Source of the DNA: Alectoria sarmentosa
Taxonomy: Eukaryota > Ascomycota > Lecanoromycetes > Lecanorales > Parmeliaceae
DNA length: 20,450 nt
Assembly (NCBI GenBank): GCA_009733775.1
Contig: WOGZ01000470.1
Span: 1-20,450, forward strand
Direction: 5' to 3'
The position numbers and the translations under genes were made by a program. Below the pieces are notes generated by a model, which did no database searches, was not told where the DNA came from, and saw only the letters and a list, made by a program, of their open reading frames with translations. This document shows, one piece after another, positions 1 to 9,667 of this stretch (within the stretch, counting starts at the first letter, position 1; every line of letters begins with the position of its first letter).

Positions 1-2028
1 AATTTTAATAAATGAAATCGATATAATAGATTTTATAAATGTTGTTATAATGCGAACAATTCTCGTTATTAAATAATTAATTTTTTTATTGAAAATATAA
101 TTTTAAATGTAAATATTTTAAACTTTTTTTTATATTTAATACGTTGAATGTTATTCAATTTTCGTAAATATTTTTTAATAAATATTAATTCGTTGAAATC
201 TTTATATGCGTTTTAATTTTTTCGTAAATTTTTACGAATCTTTAAACGTAAATATCATATTATATTATCTTTATTTTTATCGATACTTTGATTAAGTCGA
301 ATGAAATTGACGTAAAATTTTATGAAAGATATAATATCTTATTGAAGGAAGTTATATTGTTATTTAACATTATTTTATTAATTAAAATTCTCGTAAATAT
401 TAATTAAATCATTCATTATCTTTTTATAAAATTAATATGAGTTCGAATAATTTTTTAATCGACGTCTCATAATCTATTTTGAAACTTTTTTTTTTAATTT
501 AAAAATAATATAAATTAATTTAAATTCAATAATAAAATATCAATTATGATTAATAATGAGCTTGTAATTCATTTTGAAAGATTGATTATTTTATATAAGA
601 TTTTTTTTATTCATAAAAATAAAAGGGTTAAATAATTTGAAAGATTTATTCTTTTTCGATATAAATCGATTTTTGAATTTATTATAAAAAAGTTCGTTTT
701 TTGAATTCTTCTTTAAATTCTTTTTCAATAATTGAAATTTTATTATATTAATCTTTCGTTATAATTATATTACTTGTTTTTATTAATTACGAACGATGTT
801 ATTCGATTATTGAATTATAAATTTAAATTTATATAAAAATTTTATGATTTCGTCTTTGTCGATAAAAATCTTATAAAAACGAGATAAAAATTCGCGAAAG
901 TCGTTTCGTTTAAAACGAAATTAATTTGATATATTAAAAAACTTTTTAAATATAACTTTCGTTTAATATAATAATTACTTATTAATAAAAATATATTATG
1001 AATTTAATTTATAATGCTAAAAAAGGTCTTCGAGATTTTCAAATATAATTGAAATTTAATATAATTTAATTTTGTTTAAGAAATTTTGAATATAATTTTT
1101 TTTTTTTTTTTTCGATAAAGGTTATCGATAAAAAAGAAAACAAAAGAAAAAAAAAAAAAAGGTTTAAATATTTCGAAAAATGTAATATTAAAAAATATTA
1201 TAACAAAAAAAAATGTTAACATTTCTCATTTAATATATTTAATGATTTTCGTATAATAAAGAAATTTAATTTTAGCATATAAAAAATAACAAAGAGTGTT
1301 ATTAATCGTTTATTCATTTATTAAATTTTCGTGAAAATAATATGTTAATTGAATGACGTTTTTTTAATTTCGTTATTTATGTAAAAGATGTTTATAATAT
1401 CGTCGTCGATTTTGTGCGAAGAAACTTAATAATGCGAAATGAAAAAGAAAAACTTTGAAAGATTATAAAATCGTGATTCTTTATTCGATAATAATGTCGT
1501 GAAAGATTTAAATATCTTTAATAATAATTTTTTAAATAATATAATTAATGTTATTTTAACTTGAATTATATAAAAATAATATATAATTATTTCTTTCGAT
1601 TCGTTAATTAAACGAATATTTTAATATCTTTTTTATACTCGTTATTATTAATAAAACGAATCGCTATTTTAATGCGAATTATTCGAATTTCAATTATCGT
1701 AAATAACTTGACTTAAAAATACGATATTTTAATAATTTTTATATTTTGATAAAGCCTTTATTAACACGATTTTTTGAATTCGTTAATTAATACGAATAAA
1801 ATAAATGAGATAATTTAATTGTAATGTTAAAATTAATATAAAATTATATTATATAAATATATTAAATAAGATAATTAAGTGAGAAGAAAATATATATATA
1901 AAAAGAAAACATTTATATGAAAACAAATAATTTTATTAAGTTACGTTGAGTTCAATCGGATAATGTTAAAGAAATGTGATATTAAAGAAAAGTTAATTTT
2001 ATTAAAAATGTAAAATACGCTCGTAACA
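1..2028 (-). mobile_element. RIP-mutated Ty3/gypsy retrotransposon, 5' part (left copy)
   Basis: Read on the minus strand, this segment starts at 2028 with TGTTACGAGCGTATTTTACA and aligns nearly end to end with 17072 to about 19100 on the plus strand. An example of the match is 849-899 against the reverse complement of 18200-18250. Differences are mainly C/T and G/A transitions, as RIP produces. The sequences flanking the TGTTACG end differ between the copies, so this is the outer 5' LTR end. Homology reaches the part that encodes gag in the right copy, so LTR start, leader and part of gag are present and the remainder lies beyond base 1. This copy has more A/T than the right one at sites where they differ. 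The inner LTR end cannot be located. No intact reading frame remains. Confidence 0.75.
1094..1165. repeat. Poly-T / poly-A low-complexity patch inside left gypsy copy
   Basis: A long T run is followed by TCGATAAAGGTTATCGATAA and then an A-rich run. The centre is an imperfect palindrome (TTATCGATAA-like). In the right copy the matching segment (about 17935-18000) is a mixed CT-rich tract (TCTCTCTTC...), so the homopolymer here is probably a C-to-T collapsed pyrimidine/purine tract rather than a functional signal. Confidence 0.5.
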
Positions 2029-3459
2029 ATTTATAAAAACAAATTAACTATCGTAAAAGTTTATATTATAAAATGTAAATTAAATGCGATAACAAAGATT
2101 GAATATTATCGCGTAAAATCAAATGAAATTTTTTTATATAACAAAAAGCGATAATAAACGCTTATTAATATTTTTGATTTTAAATATTAAGCATTAAGCA
2201 TCAAATACGATTATTTTACACGTTTTTTAACTTTATTTATTTTAATTATATTATCAGATTATCAGTTTTTAAAAAAGTTTTAATTGATATATAATAATTT
2301 TTCAACATTTAATCGTTTCTTTTTTTGTTTTTTTTGCGATCGTTATAATAATAACGATTTAATTTTTTGAATTAAATTTTATTTATTTTCGCAAAGTCGG
2401 CGTGAATAAAAATGATATTATAAAATCATAAAATTTTTTGTTTTATATTCGCAACCGCAATCTGCGCTACTCATTAATCGAAATAAAATTTGATTTCGAC
2501 GATGAAATTAATGTAAATAATTAAAAATAAACATATATTGATATAATTAATTATAATAACATATTTATAATGAATATAAAATTAATCAAATTTTATATTA
2601 TTTTTATATTTAACGTATTTATTTATAAAATATTATATATAAAAAAAGTTATGCGAAAAGAAGATATTTTTAAAAAAGAATATTAATAATATACGATTTT
2701 AATACATTGCAAGTCGTGAATGTTTAAAAACTTTCAAAAGTTTCGTAACGTAAAATTATTATCGTAAATAAAAAAATATAAATTCATTTAAAAGAAATAA
2801 TAGATCTTTATATTCTCAATTATTCGATTTTTAAAATTTTTGATTATATTGAAAACCTTTATTCGAATCGTTTATGTTTTATTTATATTTATATTTATTT
2901 CATTATCGTAAATTTATTCAATTATATTCTTTTAAAAATTATTCGTAAAGTATAAAAAAATATTTTAACGAATGAATTTGTTTAAAATACGTTATTTTTT
3001 TTCTTTGTTATTAATGTTTTCCTTTTTTTTAACGACTTTTATTATTCTTTTTATTTTTTTTATTTTCGTAATAATAATTATTATCGTAAATTGTGCGTAA
3101 GCAATTAAAGATGAAAATCGCGAAAATTGCGATTTTGTTATAATATTTAAAATAACGATATTAAAAAGCGAAATCGAGAGAATAAAAAAGAAAGTTTGAA
3201 AAAAGGGATTTTGAAAAAAAGAATCGATAAAAGAAGTTATGATAAAATTAATTACGATATTTAAATTAAATTAATTATTAATCATAATCGCGTTTTTTTA
3301 TAAAAATTTATTAAAATTAATTTAAATTGCTCGAATAATTATAAAAGTTATTATTCGAAACATTGCGATAACATTAATAAATTTGAAAATAATGAAAATA
3401 AAGAATAAGATTTATATATTAAATGAAAATAATTGCGAAAAAGTAAAAGACTTAAATTG

Positions 3460-3480
3460 ACGCGAAAAACTTTTTCGCGT
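3460..3480. repeat. Interrupted palindrome, 10-bp arms
   Basis: ACGCGAAAAA and TTTTTCGCGT are perfect reverse complements separated by one base. The four-base GC ends (CGCG) make it stand out from the surrounding AT-rich DNA. The function is unknown. Confidence 0.6.
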
Positions 3481-5958
3481 GTTAAAATTTCTTTTCTTTT
3501 TTAAAAGCTTTTTGATAAATCTTTTATCGTATTTTAATTATAACATCGTTAACGATTTTATATAAGTTATAAAACATTTTATCGAAAATGCCTTTATTAC
3601 GTATTCACCGAAACATATATATTAATTATCGTTTTTTACGATTTATATTTTCTTACGTTTTAAATGTCGAAAAAAATTAATTTTTCACGAAAAAATTGAA
3701 ATTCAATAAATAAGATATTTTATCTTTTAATAACGATGACGATAACAATTATGAATTCTTTGATTCGAATTAATTAAAAAATAAAAATAACGTTTTTATA
3801 CGTTCTCATTATTAAAACTTTATTTTTTAATTTCAAATTTTAATTTTATCGCAAAAAATATAAATGAATTCGAAAACAAAATTCGTAATGTTTTTAAATA
3901 TTAAAAAAACGATATAAATGTTAACTAACAATTTTTCTTAAATATCGACCTCGAAGATTTTTAATATACGTATTAATATAAAAATGTATTATCATAAATC
4001 AAAGATGAATAAATTTTTTTTATAATTAAATTCGATTAAAAGTAAATTGTTGACGAAGAGTTTACGATCGAAATTACAAATTTATTAAATCAGAGCGTAT
4101 TTTTAAATCTCTTAATTTAAAGCATATTAAATATATAATTTTTATAATTATGTAAATTCTTCGACGATCTTTTCGAGGCGTTATCGCAACTTAAAATATA
4201 TAACGAAAATCTCATTTCATTTTTTCTCGTTTTTGGCTTATGATGTGAAAAAGTTGATATTTTGAAAAAACAATATTTTAATTTACGAGAAATTCTGCGT
4301 ATACTTAAATCTCATTTAATAATTTAACGATTTTTATCAAAATATGATATATTGCGAGATCGAATAAAAGATTAATTATCGCAATCACTTTTTTAACGCA
4401 TTTTATTATTATTAATATTAAATAAAATGTTTACTTTATCAAAATAATAAAAAAATTTATTAATTAAAATTTCGAAAAAATATTTTTATTTCTTCGATTT
4501 AATAATTTTATTTTAAATTATATTACGCTTTAATTTAACGAAGAAAATATATTTCGAATTTGAGAAATCTCGTAATAATTCGATAAAACTTTAATAATCT
4601 TATATTTAAATCTTTTTTATTAAAATTATATCAAGATAAATCGCTTATTATTATAATTAAGATGTTATCTTTTTATCGAATTGAATTTCTTATAAATGCT
4701 TTAATTTTGATTGCGTTATTAATCACTTTGATCGTATTATAAAAATTAATCATAATTTTCAAAATCAGATTTTTCGCGAAAAGCAAAATAAGTTTAAAAT
4801 CAAAATTTAATATATTTATCGCAATTTAAAAATTCTTATATCATTTTATATAATTTATTATTTTAAACGTTACGAAACACTTTTATTTTCGTTATATTCT
4901 TTTATTAAGAAAAATATTATTTTCAATAAATATATCGACGTTGAAATGAATTACGCTTTTATAATTTTATCGCAAATCGATTTAACAATTAATATAATAA
5001 TAATTCGTTTTTTGCTTAATGAAAAAAAAAATTATAATTATTTATTTGATTTACGTCTTTAAAAGCGAAATTAAAATTAAAGACGTATAATCGCGATTAT
5101 TTTTATCATTAATTTGATAATGCGAAAGGCATTAAATGCATTTCGTTATCTTTTCTTTTTTTTATTAATAATTTCGATTTTTATCGCAATGCTTATAAAA
5201 GCTTAATGAAAATATATATTTAAATAATTGTTTTTAAGTTTTATAAATATATATAACGTGTTAATGTCTTCTCTTTAATTTTTAATTTTTACGATAATAA
5301 TCTTAATAATATTATCAATTCGCTTCATAATCTTCGATTTTTAAATAAAAAATTTATTTTTAAATTATCGCAATATACGCGAATATATATTTTCACGTTT
5401 TGTTTTTTTAAAAATATATCATAACAATAAATTAATGTAGGTTTTAAATCGTAAAGAACGAATTTGAATTATTAATTTTATATTATTATCGCAAAAATTT
5501 GTAATAATTTCGATTATAATATTATTTAATATAATAAATTTTATCAATAAACGATGCAATAAAAACGCGAAATAAATACGCTTTTTATTAAAATAAAACG
5601 AGAAACATTCGAAATTAAATAAAATTTACTTTTTAAAAAATCAACATTATTTCGATTAATTTTAACGCTCAATATAATTTTCACAAAATTTAATAATTTT
5701 ACGTATTTAAAATATGTCGAGCTTTGCAAATAATTGCATTATTTGTTTTTAAAAATCATTTTTATCACAATCGATGTTATTGTTTATGTTATCGCATTTT
5801 AACATTAATTTTTCATTTTTGATTTCGCGCGCATTCAATCTTTTTTACATTATTTCAAAAATTACAATCTTTTTAAACACGCGCGATAAATTATTATCAT
5901 ATTTACATTATTATTTTGTTATTTAAAAAAAAATCATATACAATTTTTTTATCTTAAC

Positions 5959-5994
5959 GTCGTTTAAACACATTTAATTTAACATTTAAACGAC
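5959..5994. repeat. Inverted repeat, 10-bp arms with 16-nt spacer
   Basis: GTCGTTTAAA (5959-5968) is mirrored by TTTAAACGAC (5985-5994). It directly precedes one of the TATCGCAA copies at 5997, which itself sits in the imperfect palindrome CTTTATCGCAATAAAG. The function is unknown. Confidence 0.6.
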
Positions 5995-7754
5995 TTTATC
6001 GCAATAAAGTTCATTATTTAAATATTTATTTTCGCTATTAAAAGTATATCGTTTTTAATAATAAATAAATTTAAAAAAAGAGTTTAATTGTTGATGATGA
6101 TTAAGAGAATTAAAAATCATTTTCAATTATTATTAAGCTTTATTATCGTTATCGTAAATAATAATTTTCGATCTCACTTTATAATATTTATATAACGAAA
6201 TTCAATTGATTTAAATAATGTAATTTTGATATCGATAAAAGATATAAAAAATGAAACGCAAATGAGCAATTCGCTTAAAGTTTATATATTTCAAAAAATT
6301 CAAAAAATTATAAACGATCAACGTCGTTTTAATATATATATCGCGATTTATTATAAAATTATAATGCGAGAGTATAAAATGTTTAATAATTTTAATATTT
6401 TAATTGAGAAAAACAAGCATCGATAAATTAAATTGTTTATCAAATATCGTTATTTTTTTATTTTTTTAACTTTTTATTATCGCAACCTTTTAAATGATTC
6501 AAATTTTTTTTTATTAAATTAATTATATCAACGTCGAGAAATTATTATTTGCGCACGAAAGTTTACGATAAAATATGCGTCTCATTTTTATAAATAATTT
6601 CAAAATCGAGAATAATAAAATCACATTAATTCTTCGAGAATTTTATCGCAGTTATTTTATTCTCTTCGAAATTTTATTTTTAAAATCGAAATAATATTCG
6701 CTTCGAAAGTTTTTAAATGAATATAACGAAAATGATTTAATCGTTTTATAATTAAATAATACACATAAAATCGTTATCGCAATAAGTCGTTTATTTGAAA
6801 AATATTATAAAATTGTTTTAAGATTATTTACTCGCTTCTTTAATATAATTTTAATAATTTCATACTTTAAATCTTAATTGAAAACAATTTAAATTCAAAA
6901 TTATAAAATGAATAATATAATGCATTTTAAAATTAAAAGTTTTCGATAATATAAAAAAATTATTTTCACATTAAAATAAGAGAAAATTACGATAAATTAT
7001 TCGACGAATTTATTAAAAATGTTGATAAATTATCAAAATATCGTTATATTTTCAAATTAAAGAATTTCACTTAATTTTATATTCAATATTTCGATCGCAT
7101 TTTTAATTTATTTATTATATCATTATTAATTAATTTCGCTTTTCATATATTTTTTAAAATTTCGATAATTTATAAACAAGATAAGTTAAAGTTAATGCTC
7201 GAAATTGAAATGTTTTAATTTTCAATCGATGAGTTTATCGTTGATTTTTTTAACATTATTTTCTTTCAATTTTATATGATTTCAATTATGAGATATCAAA
7301 ATAAGCGTCGATTTCAATTGCGATAACACAACGACGAAGATTCTTCAGAAACGTAAAAATTATTAATAATTTCATAAAACTTGCAATATCTTTGAGCGAG
7401 TAAAAGAAATAAAAACGAAGAAGGGTCTCGAATAAAGGCGAAAAGAAGTAACGAAGAAGCGACGAAGTTTATCGCAACTATAAAAAAGATTTAACAATTT
7501 GAAATAAAATAATTTAACAAATTAATGTATTTAAATATATAAATAAATAATAACGATAGTGAAAAGATCGAATTAATGAGATTGTCGTAATTTAAATTAT
7601 ATTATAAATGATTATAAAATGTATAAAAGTATATTACACGTAATAAATAGATTATATTTAATTTATTAATAATAATACAATTAATTGATATGTTACGTTT
7701 CTTTTACGATATTGTTCAATTATCGTTATCTTTTAAATACGATAATTTATATAT

Positions 7755-7778
7755 AAACGCTTATTTTTTTAAGCGTTT
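7755..7778. repeat. Inverted repeat, 9-bp arms with T-rich loop
   Basis: AAACGCTTA (7755-7763) and TAAGCGTTT (7770-7778) are perfect reverse complements separated by six T. It looks like a hairpin, but bacterial-type terminator logic does not apply in a fungal nuclear genome. Confidence 0.55.
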
Positions 7779-7965
7779 TAATTATATAAAACGTTTAAAA
7801 TATATACGTTTTTATGACGATTCGTTGCAAAATTAAAAAACATTACACACAAAAAACGTTTAAAAGACGTTACGTATCACTTAAAAGAGTCGTTTTTTAT
7901 AATAAACGATTTTTTTCTATAACTGCTTATAGACAACTATTTAGTTTGAAACCGTTATATATTTG

Positions 7966-7998
7966 TTACGGTAATGCTACGGTACAGCTACGGTACTA
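7966..7998 (+). repeat. Three-unit 11-bp tandem repeat at the AT-block border
   Basis: TTACGGTAATG, CTACGGTACAG and CTACGGTACTA follow one another without gaps and share TACGGTA. They sit exactly where the AT-rich block ends. The preceding bases (7964 onward, TGTTACGG) resemble the TGT terminus of an LTR, but no matching ACA end was found. Confidence 0.65.
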
Positions 7999-8150
7999 AG
8001 TCTTACGCTTGGGTCGCTAAGGTACTTAGCAAGCTTCATTGACCCGAAGACGCGACGCGCGGCGCCGTTGGCGTCTCTTGGCGCGCGAGAATGCCAAGCG
8101 GTCGTCAGGTTGAGGTTGGAAAATGAGGTTGTGCATTTCGGCCATTGAAC
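7999..8150 (+). promoter_or_regulatory. Compact GC-rich upstream region of the PIG-U gene
   Basis: Only about 150 bp separate the AT-rich block from the PIG-U start codon, so promoter and 5' leader must lie here or inside the AT-rich DNA. The segment holds a perfect hairpin, GCTAAG-GTA-CTTAGC (8016-8030). A very GC-rich stretch (about 8049-8096) follows, with ACGCGA/ACGCGC steps and inverted CGCGC/GCGCG arms. ACGCG resembles the core of the fungal MluI cell-cycle box, but that link is speculative. No clear TATA or CCAAT box was seen. Confidence 0.45.
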
Positions 8151-9634
8151 ATGGTCATAGACCGGCGGAAAGCCATCCTGTTCAGCTCGGCGGCAGCTCT
8201 CAGATTCATCCTTTTCTTTGCATTCCCCTCATTACCTGACCTTCTCACCGGACGTGTAGAAATTTCGACACCTGTCACCAGCTTCAAGCGGTGTAAGACC
8301 TTGGGCCAATTCGCTGCACACCGCTTATGACTGACCCTTGTTAGTGCAGGAAGGCCTCTTCCTCTATACCCACAATGTCTCTCCCTACGATGGCGGCGTC
8401 TTTCACCAGGCTAGTCCTACTGGCCGAGTACGAGTCGATTCCTTCCTGCTAATGGATCCTTTCAGGCCCCGTTGTTGCTACCACTCTTCGCCCTTGTCCC
8501 TCCCTCGCTCTTTTCGCCCTTGACCGCCCTCCTCTACATCCTTCTCGATCTTCTCTGCGCCAATGCCCTCATAAAGATCACCGAATCCGGTGAGTCAGGC
8601 TCGTCACGTCTGTTCACATCGCCGAGGAAGGATATGAAATGGGATAGCATAGCGGTGGCAGCAGCGTGAGGATGCACGACCCACAGGAGGCTAGCTTCAG
8701 ACTGACAGGGTTGTAGATATCTATTCAATCCTTTCACCATCGCCACATGCATAGGCAGACCAACCAGCGTCTTCACGAACTGCGCCATCCTTTACGCCAT
8801 CACCCAGGCCGTCTCCGGCAAACCTATCACCTCTATGCTTATTCTGGGACTCGCCTCATACCTTTCGCTGTATCCAGCTCTTTTGCTTCCTCCTCTGATC
8901 CTCCTCTGCTATGATCGGAAAGCTAGAGACATCAAGACGCCCCCAACTGTATCCTTTTCGACTGCGACATATGTCTCCGTCTTCTCCGCAAGCATAGCGT
9001 GGTTCTTATATCTTTCAAAAGTTCTGACTGGTGGCTCATCGGAGTTTCTGGCATCTACATACGGTGTCCACCTGCTTCTCCCGGACTTGACACCGAACGT
9101 GGGGCTCTGGTGGTACTTTTTCATTGAGATGTTTGATTCGTTCAGGGAGTTCTTCCTGGGTGTGTTCTGGCTGCATTTGGGGGGCTACGTGGGGGCTCTA
9201 TGCATTCGTCTTCGCACGCAGCCGTTGTTCGTTATTACCACATTGTTGGGCATCTTTGCAATATTCAAGCCGTACCCGAGTATTTCGGATACATCTTTGT
9301 ATTTTGCTATGCTACCATTGTATAGACATATTTTCCCCTGTGAGTCTAACCCATTGTTTCTCTACTCGTAGAATACTGACACTGATGCCCGGCAGTGATG
9401 CGATATACCTTTTTTGCCTTGGCCACGATCCTGTACGCGACCTTACTGGGTCCCGCCTTCTACTATCTCTGGATATACGCAGGTTCCGGCAACGCAAACT
9501 TCTTCTATGCCATCACTCTCGTCTGGAGTCTCGGCCTGTCGGAGATTGTCGCGGACTCACTGTTCGCGGTCCTTCGAGACGAGTGGGAGGTCGAAAGGCC
9601 AGAGATGAAAGGCAAAGATATCAGACAGATATAG
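8151..9634 (+). CDS. GAB1: GPI transamidase subunit PIG-U / Gab1 (Cdc91-like)
   Basis: This is a multi-pass ER membrane subunit of GPI transamidase, the complex that attaches preassembled GPI anchors to protein C-termini. I place five exons at 8151-8292, 8345-8409, 8466-8665, 8717-9339 and 9396-9634, giving 422 residues, normal for the family. Family hallmarks are STPVTSFKR (39-47), VSPYDGGVFHQ (59-69) running into APLLLPLF, and LFNPFTIAT (138-146) followed by GRPTSVFTN. The C-terminus carries LWIYAGSGNANFFYAI and the ending DEWEVERPEMKG. Many hydrophobic segments span the chain. The start is the ATG at 8151 (A at -3, G at +4). Introns are 51-56 nt with CTGAC or CTAAT branch sites. Three are GT-AG; intron 2 (8410-8465) appears to be GC-AG, because the only usable nearby GT donor (8428) would leave a 38-nt intron and insert six residues into a conserved junction. 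The gene looks intact and untouched by RIP. Its 3' end converges on the Naa40 gene. Confidence 0.93.
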
Positions 9635-9667
9635 ACTTAATCGGTCGAACCACATTCCAATGTAATT

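Larger units (their letters stand above)
3363..7477 (+). repeat. Dispersed TATCGCAA octamer family
   Basis: Exact TATCGCAA begins at 3847, 4182, 4377, 4817, 4968, 5182, 5366, 5487, 5997, 6478, 6775 and 7470 on the plus strand. Inverted exact copies (TTGCGATA) begin at 3363 and 7318. One-base variants include TATCGCAT (5790), TATCGCAG (6644) and TATCGTAA (near 6151). Most neighbouring copies are 120-215 bp apart. Flanks do not align convincingly, so this is a recurring short motif rather than an obvious tandem satellite. I found no exact copy in 1-3362 or 15040-20450. Confidence 0.7.
2029..7963. other. Unclassified AT-rich, RIP-like tract without intact genes
   Basis: About 5.9 kb of very low GC. 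Remaining C bases lie largely in CpG (TCG, ACG), while CpA and CpT are scarce, which is the residue expected after RIP. Short open frames exist, the longest being 66 codons at 6226-6426, but none resembles a family I know. I could not match the tract to the copia gag or the gypsy gag/RT seen elsewhere in the window. It is most likely one or more old RIP-mutated transposons of unknown class. It differs from the other AT-rich sequence in carrying many TATCGCAA octamers. Two patches are less AT-rich: about 2391-2500 and about 7300-7480. Confidence 0.6.

Noticed and set aside
5544..5729. 61-codon open frame on the minus strand
   Set aside because: Same reasons: composition is dictated by AT richness, and it shows no family motif or supporting context.
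6226..6426. 66-codon open frame on the plus strand in the AT-rich tract
   Set aside because: Low-complexity I/K/N-rich composition and no recognisable domain. A frame of this length can occur by chance in nearly 6 kb searched in six frames, so it is not called as a gene.
3847..7477. Octamer array considered as CRISPR
   Set aside because: The repeated unit is only 8 bp, spacers vary widely, no cas genes are present, and the host is a fungus.
7755..7778. Hairpin plus T-run read as a rho-independent terminator
   Set aside because: The window is eukaryotic nuclear DNA (spliceosomal introns, RIP), where such terminators do not operate.
1..7963. AT-rich block considered as mitochondrial DNA inserted in the nucleus
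   Set aside because: No mitochondrial gene, tRNA or rRNA is recognisable, and part of the block is clearly a RIP-mutated gypsy element.
8145..8150. Alternative TTG start two codons upstream of the PIG-U ATG
   Set aside because: Non-ATG starts are rare in fungi, and the ATG at 8151 has a good context and fits family N-termini.
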